A stretch of 64,000 bases of DNA from Trichopria drosophilae (taxonomy: Eukaryota > Arthropoda > Insecta > Hymenoptera > Diapriidae), in the NCBI GenBank assembly GCA_030407085.1, contig CM059582.1, positions 136,235,001 through 136,299,000 on the forward strand, given 5' to 3'. The stretch's first letter is position 1, and every line of letters begins with the position of its first letter. Made by a program: the position numbers and the translations under genes. Below the pieces are notes generated by a model. The model had not been told where the DNA came from. It did not search any database and saw only the letters and a program-made list of their open reading frames with translations. Below are positions 45,331 to 58,301 of the stretch, one piece after another.

Positions 45331-48072
45331 GGTTAGTTGAAAAGAATACCACTTTATTTACCTTCATTGTTATTTACATTAATATTTAAGACAACACTGT
45401 TGTTAAATAGAATATGCATTTTCAATATGCCAGCATACAATGAATTTACTATTTATTTTGTTTACTTAAATAATGTGAAAAGATGTTATTGAGCACAATG
45501 AAAATTGTTTTAATTACAAAGGATAAGTGGACAGCGTTCTATTTGCATTATTTGCAGGCATGCCAATTCATACTTCATTAAATTCAAAAGGAGGAAACTA
45601 AAAAGAAATATTAAAATATACAAAAGCTGCTCAAATTTCGTTCTTTTGGCATCTCTTCAGAAATTTGAAATTTAGCTGCAAATTCAAATTGCAATACGCC
45701 TTTCGTTCTTTACACATAAAAAACTCAAAGTCATTTATTTGGAAATTTGTTACTAGGTCCTTATTTAACAATATTTTTATAAGCAACTATTAAGATTATA
45801 CAAAAACAATATAAATTTATATACTATAAATAAGTTATGATTCTTGACGCGGAATTTTTACAGCCCATCTTCCATCTGGGAGCTGCAGTTGTCAAGGATA
45901 AAGTTTCTGGTAGTTTTGGTGGAGCGGTTCCTTCCCAATAATAATGTCTACTGCAGGTTTTCCTATCCTCAAATTTCTGAGTCAGGTTAGAACATAAATA
46001 TGTAAAAATAAAATATGTTACTGTTTTCAAAAATAAATGTTGATGTTTGGTCGGGTCTTTTTGCAGCCTGCCTACATGGATAGCAGTGTCAGTTGTCGAG
46101 GAAGACGGCAATTAATTTTTTAAACTTGGCAATTTACAACGGGCCTCCAACGTGAATTTGCTTGTCCTGGTTGGCAGTAGGCATAGAAGGAATCAGAAAT
46201 TGTTTACTCTGTGACATGCATGTCCAGGAAGAAACTATTATTGCAATTTTACGAGCAAGGCCAATTTTCAATTCTCATCAATTTCTGGGCCATTTAGTTG
46301 ACATTCCCTGCGAAAAATGTTAAGTAGGATTCTCATGAGGATCTCATGAAAAATTGAAACAAGTGTCTTATAGTTGTCGTAAATATACATTATATACATC
46401 TATTAGTCATAAAAGTATCGTACGGAATATGTAAAGTTTTATTACATGAAAGAAAATAATTTAATTGGTAGTTTTATGAGCATACAATAATGAATGTTTT
46501 GAGTTTAAATTTTATGGAAATTACATAAAAATCTCATCACAATCAGGTCAATTTTCATACAAATCGCAAATATTGTCTAATAGTGTTTCCGTAACATAGT
46601 GCGAGTACTATACGACATTTATATGAAATTTACAAGGGACTTGTTTCAAATTCTCATGTGATTCTCATGTGATTCTCATGAGAATCCTACCTAAAATTTT
46701 TCGCAGGGTTGATATGATACTTGTGGTCAACATCACTGTCAAATAAATGTATAGGCGTTTAAAAATGTTCTATAAAGCGAATGAAGTTCTCATGTCTTTC
46801 GATCAACGTAGGCCTAATTCAGGTATGCAATTGTATTCAAATTACAATTGTCGTCCATTTCGGAGCTATTTGTGATATTGAATAGGTACTTTTGTGTAAA
46901 ATTAATATCGAATTAATTTACGTGTATTTGAAAAGTTTCTGTAAGGCGAGTAAAGTTATGCGTCCTGGTTAATGCAGTCCTATAACAAGTTATCTAAATG
47001 CAATTTCCATCAATTTCAGAGTTATTTATTCGATCTTGAAGATCTACTAAAATAAAAAAAAAACAATATCGCATCATTATACGGCCTGTGAAAAATTTTA
47101 AACAAATTTACTTTTAGCGACTAAAGTTCTCATACCTTTATATAAACGTAGGCAAACTACAATTTTGATGAATTTTAGGGCCTTTTACTAGATACTGCAG
47201 TTTCTTCCAAGACATGCATGTTACAGAGTACACAATTTCTGATTCCTTCTATGCCTGCTGCCAACCAGGACAAGAAAATTCACATGTCGTAGGCCTCGTT
47301 GTAAATTGCCAAGGTTAAAAAATGAATTACCGTCTTCCTCGACAACTGACACTGCTATCCATGTAGGCAGGCTGCAAAAAGACCCTACCAAGCATCAGCA
47401 TTTATTTTTGAAAACAGTAACATATTTTATTTTTACATATTTATGTCTAACCTGACTCAGAAATTTGAGGCTAGGAAAACCTGGAGTAGACATCTTTATC
47501 GGGAAGGAACCGCTCCACCAAAAGTACCAGAAACTTTGGGCTACAAAAATTCCCCGTCAAGCATCAAAACTTATTTTATAGTATTTAAATTAATATTGTT
47601 TTTGTATATTCTTAATACTTGCATATAAAAATATTGTTAAACAGAGACCTAGTAACAAATTTCCAAAAAAATAACCACGAGTTTTTTTATGTGCGAAGAA
47701 TAAAAGGCGTATTGCAATTTGAATTTGTAGCTAAATCTCAAATTTCTGAAGAGACGCCAAAAGAACGAAATTTGAGCAGCTTTTGTATATTTTATTATTT
47801 CTTTTTTATTGTCTCCTTTTGAACTTAATTAAGTATGAACTGATGGCATGATTGCAAATAATGCAAATCGAACACTGTTCACTTACATTTTGTTATTAAA
47901 ATAATTTTTATTGTGTTCAGTAACAGGCTGCTTTGAGGAAATTTGAGGAAAAAAGAAAAAGGAACCTGGTATGCCATTTCCTATTATTTAATACATTTTT
48001 GAAATTATTGAATTATGAAAGTATTTCAATATTGCGATAAAAGTAAGTAAAGGGATATTCTTTTCAACTACC
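45331..48072. mobile_element. 2.7-kb foldback element with long arms
   Basis: The outer ends GGTTAGTTGAAAAGAATA and the complement of GGGTAGTTGAAAAGAATA pair. Further in, 45650-45790 pairs with 47620-47790, 45840-46110 with 47330-47570, and 46120-46300 with 47160-47325. Copies of a ~60-bp segment containing GGCACACACCT lie just outside both ends (45272-45330 and 48130-48235), also inverted. Short frames such as the one at 45824-46111 and its mirror near 47443 are paired copies of non-coding arm sequence. Confidence 0.8.
46306..46708. mobile_element. 403-bp MITE nested in the foldback
   Basis: The ends CCCTGCGAAAAATGTTAAGT and the complement of CCCTGCGAAAAATTTTAGGT continue into GTAGGATTCTCATGAG on both sides. 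The flanks TTGACATT and TTGATATG agree at six of eight positions, possibly a worn hAT-type duplication. Confidence 0.7.
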
Positions 48073-48591
48073 CTGTCTTCAAAAGATGCATGACGCAAAC
48101 CTGTAGAAACCATCTCCTGGGACATGATGTCGTCCTCGCTTCAGTCAGGGCACACACCTACAGATCATCTCCTGGGGCGTCATCAACACTGTCGCTACTC
48201 AATTCCGGGCACACACCTAGAGAAACCGTCTCCAGGGGGTGTCAACTCTAATACGGGCATATGCATCCTCTTACGGAAATTAGTTCCTATGAAACGGGCA
48301 ATGTAGGTGGTGCTAGTGTGACTAAACGAATGTATTAGTGAGTATCAGTGAGTATACATGAATACACTGGCACATGTTCTAAGTGTGTTTATGAATTTGA
48401 AACATTTCAAAGTGATTCAATTGAACTTAAGTTCACATTGGAGAAAATAGAAATAATTTGGAAGGAAGAAAGGTTCAGTTTATAAATTTGTACATCAAAA
48501 TCTACTGAACTCGAGTATAAAAACCTGAGTGTGGTAAGTTCAAAGGAAAATAACATAACTCATAGCAACTTTATAAAATTAGTTATTATTT
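48073..48591. repeat. Short tandem units and unassigned flank
   Basis: Two to three ~60-bp units with CACACACCTA...CTCCTGGG near 48110-48240, then 350 bp in which I see nothing. Confidence 0.5.
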
Positions 48592-50054
48592 TGTGACGTA
48601 GTCACAGATCGAAACCGGTAACTCTAATCGAGGAGAGCGTTCCGGGGGAATCCTTCCCCCTATTCGCCGCTGCTCTCGCCCGCCGTACCGGGGATACGCG
48701 TTATGGAGGCTCGTGCCTCCCCGCCGTCGCTCCTCTACTCAGTCGCCGTCGGGAGTTCCTTCCCCACAGACGGAGACGAGTGACGCTGGGACTTCTCTCT
48801 CCTTCTCACCGAAGGCAGAAGCCGAGCCGATTGACACGATCCCGTATCTCTTTCTCTCTCCGAAGGAGAAGCCGGTACGAGCGGGCAGCGCGACCGTCAC
48901 GCTTCTCCCTCCTTCCACGGATCGCCCCGACATCGGCCCCGAGGTGGCGCCACTGTAGACCCGCCGAGGAGGAGAACGAGCGCGCTTCAAGAACCAGTAA
49001 AAAAAAACTCTTTGCCAGAGACACCGCGTAAGCAACAACCGTCTGCGAAAAAAAAGAACAGAAACTGAGCCGAACGAAGAACAATGGGTCTTCGCTGACT
49101 CGAGCGATCGGTGGAGTCGGTTTCGTGTGTGACGACATTGTACGTTGGATTGAGTGCCAAGTTCGGTGTGTGAGATTCCGTACGAAGTGCCGCAGAAAGG
49201 TGTCGAGAAGGACCTGCCGAGGAGAGGACGCCAACATCGGCTCGCCGACTCCGGGTCCTTCTCCCCGTCGATTCTCACCCTGAGATACCATTTTGGACCT
49301 CGATTCTGGTCACCAGCTTCCCGGTTAACCAGCAACCGTGAGTAACTAGTGCTCCGGAAATTGTGATTGCGCCGCCGCGCCCCCCCCCCCCAACCCCCCC
49401 TATTTTGGTGTTTCGCTTTGGAATTTCGCAATTCTCGCGCCTCCGCGATAACTTCTCCGGTCATTTCGCAAGAGACATTTCCTGTCGCGGATTTTAGAAC
49501 CCCGCGATTTTTGCGATTCCTCCTTACGGGCCGATAATTACGTTGGCCTAAGAAAGTGTTGTCGTCCCTAGAATAACTAATATTTGAAAATACCGGGGAA
49601 TAAATGACGTACTTTTCCAGTTATTTTTCAATGCTCGTATATAATATTTAGTAATTTGAGACTTAAATAATAATTCGCTAATTAGAGTCGGGTACGGAAT
49701 TTAGAGTTCTTTTTATCAAAATAAACTTTCCTTTCAATTCCGATCTAGTTTTCCAGATTCAATTTAATTTTAGGAAACTTCAGAAAATTTTTAGTTTGTC
49801 TCACCATAGTGAGGAACGAAGTTTAAATTCAATTAATTTTGAGGTTGTGTCCCGTTTTTCGATTTACTAGGAAATCTCCCGGAAGAGTTAAGTTAGTTTG
49901 GTACATTCAATTTAAAACGTTTTAACGACTTTCGCGATTTCAGGTACAGGATTTCCCCCTCCCCTTGCAGCAAACCATAGAGAGACACGCAGCTCCCGCA
50001 ATTGGGTCGAAATAAATTTCGATTGATTTATTATGTAATAAGATAATTAATATA

Positions 50055-53036
50055 CAGGGTGGCCGATTTATCTGAAGACATCGAAATATCTCGAGAACTA
50101 TGCACAGAATTAAAAAAGTTGTCGGATGAAAGTTGTTCGACACGAAGGGGGGCATCCAGTGATGATTAAATTTACCCCCTCCCCCAACACCTGGAGGGGG
50201 AGTGGGGGCAAATACAATAAAACTTAAATAGGAACCCCCATTTTTTATTGCAAATTTGGATTCTCCGGAAAAAAGTACACCAATTTGACCTAGGAGCTAT
50301 TGCATTTTGGTTCACAGGTGGCGCTGTAATCGATAAAAATCCAAATTTATCTGAAGACATTGAAATACCTCGAGAACTATGCACAGAATCAAAAAAGTTG
50401 TCGGATGAAAGTTGTTCGACACGAAGGGGGGCATCCAGGGGGCAAATAGGGACAATTTGATCCCTTTATGAAAATTTAATATTAAAAATTCTAATATTAG
50501 AATTTTTAATATTAGAATTTAGTAATATCAATTGCGAAAATTGTTATTCTGAATATGAAATTTTAATAATGTACATTCGAAAAATTAAGATTATGAATAA
50601 TTGATATTCTTCATATTAAAAATCAAAACTGATTACATAAAAATTGTGCATACAATATGGAAGCAATTTTATAAATAAGTTTTCTACCTTCAATAAAATT
50701 ACATTTTAGGTTTTAAATTTATTATTTAATAAACAAAAAGAGGACATCACGCAATCCATTAAAAAACGCGTCATGCCCCTACACTCAGCTCATTCATTCT
50801 CTCTCTGTATGTTTTTTCCGAAATGAGAATAAATAAGCTGAGCATTGACGGTCAAACCAGCTTCTATTAAACAAAACGAAACTCTTACTTCATTTGGGGA
50901 TTTCGTCGCCATCTACCGGACCCCGAGAGAACTCACGTGGTTTCATACATGTACATCGCTTGCATTTCGGCCATCACCGGCGCCGGTTCTGTTACATAAC
51001 GCTAGAGGGCGACATAACTCGAAAATAAAGTAGCATATCATTTTATACATAAGTTGAGTCACACGTAACCAGTTCACCTACATTTTTCTCTACTTTCCTG
51101 AAGGGAAGTAAATGGATATCGCGACTTTCTAATCCCCATATTAAAATTTAGTATTCACGGTCTCTCAGTGTAAGACTGTTTTTGAAGTCCATTGTATTGG
51201 TAGTAATTCGGTCGGAGGTCACTTTGCTTTTAGAATAACAACTTTCCGTTTACGTGACTATTTTTTGTCTACCCTTCATTGCTTAAATCGAATTGCAAGT
51301 TAAAAATGAATCCTGCTACAGTTCGCGAAAAAATCGAAATGATTCTTATTTATGGTGAATGTAAGAGGAATATTGACGATGCTGTTGCGTTGTATGCTGA
51401 GCGTTTTCCAGATAATGCTCGCTCGCGTTCTTTTTTTTACAAAGTTGTGAATGCCTTTCACTCTGATGGCAGCGTACAAATGAAAAAAAGGAAGCGAAGA
51501 TTAACAGTTATAGGAGAAGCTAACAAAGTAGCTGTACTAGTAGCTATTCACCAAAATCCACATGTAAGCACACGACAATTACATCGCGATTCCGGCATTT
51601 CCAGAGACAGTATTCAAAGAATATTGCATCGTCATAAGTTTCACCCATATCAGATTTCACTGCGCCAGGAACTAGATGGCGATGATTTTCATAACCGCGT
51701 GGTGTTTTGTGAATGGGCATTTCGAAAAATGCAAACGAACCACAATTTCTTTGCTAATGTATTATTTTCAGATGAATCTACATTCACGAACCATGGTGGC
51801 GTCAATAGGCATAATATGCATTATTGGAGCGTAGAAAATCCCCATTGGTTACGACAAGTTAATCATCAACGTCCTTGGTCGGTGAACGTTTGGTGTGGAA
51901 CCATAGGAAATAAACTCATTGGTCCTTATTTCATTGAAGGTAATTTGAATGGAACAAAATATCGAGATTTCCTAGAACAAGAAGTACCATTACTACTTGA
52001 GGATGTTGCTATGGACGTCCGACGGACAATGTGGTTTCAGCATGATGGTTGCCCAGCACATTTTTCAAGAGTAGCAAGGAAAATACTAGACCGTGATTAC
52101 AATGGTAGGTGGATTGGTAGAGGTGGCCCCATTAATTGGCCTGCGAGGTCACCTGATCTAACATCTCCGGATTTCTTCCTATGGGGTTACCTAAAAGGTA
52201 AGATTTATGAACAAGTACCAACGACTCGTGAAAACATGGTGGAACGCATAAGAACTGCTTGCGCAGAAATTTCTGCAGATATGATTCTATCATATATAAA
52301 GTCATTTGAAGAAAGAATAAATAAATGCATTGAAGTGGAAGGTCAACATTTCGGACACTTATTCAAGGAAGTGAACAGTGAGACAGTGAGAGGCAAGGGG
52401 ACTCACGTAAAACAAGCACCCCAAAGGGAACAGAAAAATACTACGTCCACGTCGTCGTTCCTGGGTAACGCTAAATTTATTTTTTCCCGGCTTTGTTAGA
52501 ATGACCGTATTCCATATCCGCTACGCGGGCGAAAATTGTCAATATTGGAGAATCCAAATCTGCAATAAAAACTGGGGGTTCCTATTTAAGTTTTATTGTT
52601 TTTGCCCCCACTCCACCCCCAGGGGATGGGGGAGGGGGTAAATTTCATTATTACTGAATGCCCCCCTTCGTGTCGAACAACTTTCATCCGACAACTTTTT
52701 TGATTCTGTGCATAGTTCTCGAGGCATTTCAATGTCTTCGGATAAATTGGGATTTTTATCGATTACAGCGCCACCTGTGAACCAAAATGCAATAGCTCCT
52801 AGGTCAAATTCGTGTACTTTTTTCCGGAGAATCCAAATCTGCAATAAAAAATGGGGGTTCCTATTTAAGTTTTATTGTTTTTGCCCCCACTCCACCTCCA
52901 GGGGATGGGGGAGGGGTAAATTTAATTATCACTGGATGCCCCCCTTCGTGTCGAACAACTTTCATCCGACACCTTTTTTGATTCTGTGCATAGTTCTCGA
53001 GATATTTCGATGTCTTCAGATAAATCGGCCACCCTG
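50055..53036 (+). mobile_element. DD41D (rosa-type) mariner-superfamily element, apparently complete
   Basis: The ends CAGGGTGGCCGATTTATC and their complement sit between TA dinucleotides (TATA on both sides). The inverted termini are about 400 bp long, and each contains two diverged copies of a ~100-bp module (TCTGAAGACAT to GGGGGGCATCCAG). One intact transposase gene lies in the centre. The element sits inside the 5' LTR of the gag-only retrotransposon. Confidence 0.88.
51306..52499 (+). CDS. DD41D mariner-superfamily (rosa-type) transposase
   Basis: Cut-and-paste transposase of the IS630-Tc1-mariner superfamily, 397 codons from MNPATVREKIEMIL (an upstream in-frame ATG at 51279 adds nine). 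The N-terminal half has helix-turn-helix blocks (RNIDDAVALYAERFPD, VSTRQLHRDSGISRDSIQRI). The catalytic half has VLFSDESTFTNHGG (first Asp), NVWCGTIGNKLIGPYFIEG, WFQHDGCPAHFS (second Asp) and WPARSPDLTSPDFFLWGYLK (third Asp in SPD-F). There are 41 residues between the second and third Asp, the DD41D spacing described for rosa elements. No stop or frameshift interrupts it. The Ser/Thr- and Lys-rich tail ends at a TAG stop, 52497-52499. A product this intact next to long termini suggests recent mobility. Confidence 0.9.
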   Translation: MNPATVREKIEMILIYGECKRNIDDAVALYAERFPDNARSRSFFYKVVNAFHSDGSVQMKKRKRRLTVIGEANKVAVLVAIHQNPHVSTRQLHRDSGISRDSIQRILHRHKFHPYQISLRQELDGDDFHNRVVFCEWAFRKMQTNHNFFANVLFSDESTFTNHGGVNRHNMHYWSVENPHWLRQVNHQRPWSVNVWCGTIGNKLIGPYFIEGNLNGTKYRDFLEQEVPLLLEDVAMDVRRTMWFQHDGCPAHFSRVARKILDRDYNGRWIGRGGPINWPARSPDLTSPDFFLWGYLKGKIYEQVPTTRENMVERIRTACAEISADMILSYIKSFEERINKCIEVEGQHFGHLFKEVNSETVRGKGTHVKQAPQREQKNTTSTSSFLGNAKFIFSRLC

Positions 53037-53599
53037 TATATTGTATGTACCAGTGCGGCAACCCGAAAAATTTTCTAGCACATCCGTCCTGTCGCGACCC
53101 GCGATTCCCCTACCCTTCGCGGTTTGTACTATAGCAACCGTTGTTGAGGTGTCGGTTGTGACAGATAACTGTCGCGCGCCTCTGTAAATAAAAAGTTTTG
53201 GCATCTGGGGAACCCCCCCCCCTTTTTTTCTTCTTTTTTGATTTTTGTTGTTGTTGCTTTTGCTCTTGCTCTTATTCTGCGCCTATTTTGAGAGCTTTTG
53301 GCTATCGGTCCGCGGAGGCCGAAATTGAATTTTCTTTATATTTCTTTTTGCTTTTGGTTTTTTTTTTTGGCAACGTGAGTTACACGTCCCCGAGCGCCAG
53401 ATATCCGGTTTTGCACCCATATCAGCGAATCCGAATTTTTTTTGAGCTTCATATTCGTTTTTTGTATAAGTTGGATCGCCGGTCATTCGATTTACGAATC
53501 CGGCAGCTCGACGTAGAATTTCGAGCTGCGCGGTGACCTTGAGGAGCGCCCGAACTTTTTCTTCTTTTCTCTCTTCTTTTTCTCGTTCATCTCGGGGCA

Positions 53600-55626
53600 A
53601 TGGATACATCCTTACCCCCTCCCGCTGGTTCCCCGGCAACGGAGGTGCCCACGCTAACGGTGGTAACCCTCACCACTACCTCGGGACACCAGCCTGTTAC
53701 CACGACACCCGTGGCATTCTCGGCTACCGCGACCAACGTCACCCCCTCCCGCGCGGCGGGGCGACAAATCGCCAGCCTTGCCTAAATCTCGACAATACGG
53801 GCGGAGATCGACAGAATAGTCGATCTACGCGACCTTATCAGCCGATGCGATAAGGCCGAGCTTCTGATCTCCGGATCAGTAGAGGTAATCCGGGATCGGC
53901 TGGTGCGGTACACCATTTTGCGAAGATTCCCGGATACCCCGGTCGAGTGGGACGCCAGTGCAGATGGGCGCGGTGACCAACCCCCCTATACGTTGTCCGA
54001 AGCTGTAGGTTTCCCTATAATAGGGACCGTTTTGGGTGATTCAATGAATGCGACCTACCCGGGTCACCCGGAACCTCAGCCGACGTCTCGCCTAGGAGCT
54101 TTCGCGTTCGCCACCGACGGATTACCGTCGGACCGATCGCGCGCCTACTATCGGGACCCGATCTCGTTCGGAGAGGAGGAGAGTTTTCGGTTTCCGATGG
54201 CGGACACCTCCATGCACCCAGCCGGTAGAATCAATCACGCGCCCGTAGTCCCCCCTCGCGACGACCGCCGCGAAGACGACCCTCAACCAGGAGGTCGTGC
54301 CGCGAACGGCTATCACCTTCGAATCTGTTAATCGGGAATGACCCCGCACAAGGTGGGTCACGAGACCCGACCCAGTCGGCTCCTGAGTCTTTCCGACCGA
54401 GTGCTGTCTCGTGTGGAACACAGGATGTACCGCAGCCCTCACGGCCGGTATTTTCGGTCCACCACCTCGTGATAACTTCGTCTCGCGTCAAGTGGACCCC
54501 TTTCATCCAATGGCAACGCGCCAACCCCCACCTCGTCGCTCAACCGCGGGTTCGTCGAGCGTGCACTTCCCGGCAGATCTCACTTACGATTTCTCGCCTC
54601 ACCAACCTCGTTTTAATAGCACTCGGGTCGGCCACCCCTCCTCCTCTCATCGCGTCGATGGCAATGCGTCACAGGCAGGAGGGTCATTCAACCCCAGCTT
54701 GTCAATTTCCAACGTTCGTTGGTACAAAATCGCGATCGAACACTGGAGGACGCATGGGCCACGCTATTCAGGTGAGGAGGGGGAAGATGCCGAATTCCTC
54801 GTCAAACTAGGTAAATATGTCACCAGTCGGGATTTGACAGAAGAAGACCTCCTGCGCGCCCTACCCGAAGTGTTTAGGGGATCGGCCCTTAACTGGTACC
54901 GGGTGGAAAAAGCCAGTTGGAGCACCTACTCCGGGTTCGTGCGATATTTCCGCGATGCCTTTGGCCAACGCCACCTGGACGCCAGCATCAAAAGGGAGAT
55001 TACCCTGCGCACCCAAGGGCCCGAGGAACCCATTCGGGAATATTTAGTCTCCGTGCAGTCTCTTTAATTTACTTACGTTCCGCCCGGCTCTAGAGGAACA
55101 GTTAGACATCGCGGTACAGAATCTGCGCCCCGGTCGCGCACGAAAAATGGAGCGTGACTCCGTGTACGATTTTTCCGACCTATTGAGAATTGGTCGACAA
55201 GTGGAAGGGGCTGCAAATCAGGAGAGGGTATATCGGCCCCCTCCCGCGGCTAATCAATCCGCCTTCTCCGCTTTTGCGTATACGCCGAAGACGAAGCGGG
55301 GGAAGGAAAAGCTGGCCCTTGCTACTTATACCGTGAAGCCGGCCCCGAAGCAAGCCGCAGCCCCCGCGCCCTTGCAGCCGCCCTCCCTCATGGGAGAGGA
55401 AGCTGCGCCGGTAATGCGGGCCGCGAGCAATAGAGTTCCAAAACAATCCCCTTCGGTACAACCCCCCTCGCCGCGTAAAGCTTCGGGAATCTCTCGTACG
55501 ATTCCGTTCCAAAGGCTACTTCGTCTGATGGACGTGGCGCCGAGGGAACCTCCACCTCCGGTGACCACGTCACCTCCGGCACGTAATCCCGTCCGTTGCG
55601 TAATCCTGTCCGGAGGACGACACTAG
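53600..55626 (+). pseudogene. LTR-retrotransposon gag, decayed
   Basis: It begins MDTSLPPPAGSPATEVPT and runs to TAA at 53783-53785. It continues in the same frame (RIVDLRDLISRCDKAELLIS, YPGHPEPQPTSRLGAFAF) to 54331. A shift before 54411 leads to the capsid-like core: WYKIAIEHWRTHGPRYSG, GKYVTSRDLTEEDLLRALPE, VFRGSALNWYRVEKASWSTY and FRDAFGQRHLD. After another shift near 55066 come ALEEQLDIAVQNLRPGRARK, YDFSDLLRIGRQVEGA and a Pro/Ala/Lys-rich tail to 55626. No CCHC zinc knuckle is evident. It would have formed the virus-like particle shell of the retrotransposon. One stop and two shifts make it inactive. Confidence 0.75.
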
Positions 55627-55639
55627 TGCGCACCCGCAC

Positions 55640-58301
55640 TAAGTAAGGTGCACCCGGTTGGTGCTCGCGAAGGTCGTCTCCTTCCCCCCACAGCGCATAG
55701 TTGTCCCTGGCGTTTATGTTGGCCTTTTGCGATATACATTGAGATATACATTGCGATTTTTCGTATTTACGTTTTTGTTTGAATTATTTTCAATGACTTG
55801 CTTTATATCGCGTTTACCTCCCACATCTGCCGTCTCTCGCTCCGCGAAGCGATGATGACGCGATGATTACCACCCTCTTCTTCAACATGATTGTGTTTGG
55901 TTGCACCTTGCGTTTGAGTTGTCCCTTCGGTACAGAAATCCATATACGTGTGTGCACGGATGCATAAATGTAGAATCGACCTTAAGCTCCTAGAGTTGAG
56001 CATTTATCACATGTAAGTCGCTTAATTCGGTCGTAAGGAACGAAACCGCGTTTTTCAGTTTTCATTTGCGATTTGTGTCAGTCCATCGCGTTCAAATATT
56101 AATCATAGATCGTTTTTTTTGGTTACGACATGTCGTCGTCAATCACGTTCCGATTACTTCTAATAGCGATATTGCTGTGTTTCTATTTGCAACTTTTACA
56201 CGTAATTAGCCGATCTAATAAAAATCTCCGTGTGAGTGGCCGCAAAGGATGTAAGAAGAGTTAGTTCAGTTACACTGAATCATATGGTTGAGTTTGATTT
56301 CGTGGAATCGCAACCGTCTCTTAACAAATTTTTTTTGTGGATTAGCACTTACTCACACTAAGTATTCGAGTAACTTTGATTCGCATGAACTCGCGGTTCT
56401 GTTTCATAATTTGAATGTTCCTAAGTTATGATAAGTAATTAGTTTATTCGGGACCTACGCTACCTCGCGTAGGGAGCGAATTTGGGGTTTGGCTCACGCC
56501 TAATCGTGCAAATTCTCATTTAATATTGGTGTCTTTGCGATACGTCTTTAAAAGTCGTCGTCCCATGGCGTTTTCGTTGGGCCATCAGCAGCTCTAACGA
56601 ACGGACTTTCATTAGATTTATTCAATATCCAATAGTGCTGAGATACGCTCATACTGGTGGTAGTAGTGCATTGCGTCGAAAACCGGCTTGCTCGAGTTTG
56701 TATTACGTCTAGTCACGCCACCTATGCGTTATCTTGATATGGCACTAAATCGCGCATTTAGATAACCTACGTTGGTTTTTACGCTAAACAGCGTGACTTT
56801 ATCAACCCATGGGTACGTCTCGGACGACGCACGCAGTTGATAATTTCAAGCTTAATTCACGCTGATTCGCGCATGCAATGTGCTAAGCCACGTTTTCGAG
56901 TAATTAAATTTCTACGCCGCGATAAACCGCGATCTTGTCGAGTCAATTTGGTATCAGTCGCGATAAGAACACAGTAGAGGTATTTGCTGCCCCTTCGCGT
57001 TTTGATGGCCCGGAAAATATCGTGCCGTTGTATACTATGCTATTGCAGATGCGCTTCGCAGTTGCGTAACCTGTCTAGTGTAACACGATATGTCCCTCCA
57101 AGTCTATCGTATGGCCGCCTATTGTGAGTCAGAACCGCGATAGCCCGACGTGACATCATCGCCTACGAACCTACGAGTATAGAGTTTGCCCGGACATACT
57201 TCCAGAAATGGCTAATGTTTCAATTTTAGGTAGACCTCCTAAGGCTATTCTCATTGCTTCATGCTCGTAAAAGATAGCCACTAGTGCTGTGAAGTAGTGC
57301 ACCGTGCAAATTCGGTACTGTTGTATCGGTCGTTGGGTGGTACACGGCGGAACTTAGTATTTTAGGAGATTCAGCGAGTTGACATTTCCTCGCCGCTGTC
57401 CCGTTGCATTCAGTTGGCCCAAAGGCGAAAATAGCCGCCTACCCCATCGTGAGCATGTATCGACCGCATCAGAATATATCATCTCAAATCCTTTGTTTTC
57501 GTTGCGTATTGTACTGTCCCTCTTTTCTTTGTCGCGCGGATTCCTCTTCATTCCATCCTTCTCTCCATCCTCCACGACGTCGTAGCTGGTATGATGATTG
57601 TAAAGGTATGGAACTGGAAGAGGCGAATCCCAGTCGTGCGATAGAAATTAAGGCCTAGTTATAAGTCACACTGTATCAGCCAGATGGCGATTTTGCTATC
57701 CCGGGTGAACAGGGAAGTAACCCGTAGAACCTGTCACGTTATGTATGGCCTAGTTGCGATTTTTCTTGTATTTGCGACTCTAATCTTAGTAGCGAGTCTG
57801 ATTGCGATATTTCGTTTTTTTGGTTATGAATTGCGGCGATGGTATGTCTTTGCGATGCCTTGTTCTTGGGCTCATACTCGTGTGACATTTCTCTGTAGTA
57901 TGGATTTGAGTGATGTTCGATGTGCAAACATGATCATTGCCATATGCGGGCATGATCCTGAGTTGTGTGATTCTGCGTAACGTTCGAACGTGCGTCAGTG
58001 AATCTGCGTATTCACCATTTTAGTTCTTTTCGATCTCATTGCGAGCGCCCCCCTTCCCCTTGCGATTTTGCGTTCGGTGCCTCTAATGGCTAGTTTGCTA
58101 CCTCACTGTATAGGCCTAAGGGCAATTCGTTCCCAGTGGCGAAGAAGACGCCTCTGTTGACTTTGTGAAGTGTTTTAGATTTAAGTAAAGTGTCCCCCCA
58201 GTGACATTTATCGAAATGGACAGATCAAGTGAAGTGCCTCGCAGTGACGTTTAGTAAGACACTCGTACATCGACGGTGTACTCGAGTCAGGCCCGGGGGT
58301 T
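55640..58301 (+). other. Non-coding interior of the gag-only retrotransposon
   Basis: About 2.7 kb without pol-type motifs in any frame. Base composition (scattered CGCGA, TACGTC) resembles the rest of the element more than the AT-rich flanks. A 98-codon frame at 57684-57980 has a hydrophobic segment (LVAIFLVFATLILVASLIAIF) but no recognised family. Confidence 0.5.

Larger units (their letters stand above)
48592..53198 (+). repeat. 5' LTR, split by a DNA transposon
   Basis: Parts 48592-50054 and 53037-53198 join across a TA dinucleotide, giving a net length of about 1.62 kb. The first ~940 bp match the 3' LTR. An AATAAA lies near 53186. Confidence 0.75.

Noticed and set aside
45824..47628. 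Related frames at 45824-46111 and 47443-47628 as duplicated genes
   Set aside because: They are the two arms of the foldback; similarity is at DNA level with differing frames and composition.
48713..49464. Frames on both strands near 48.7-49.5 kb and their near-copies at 58.4-58.9 kb
   Set aside because: They lie in the paired LTRs and differ by frameshifts between the copies, so they are not conserved as protein.
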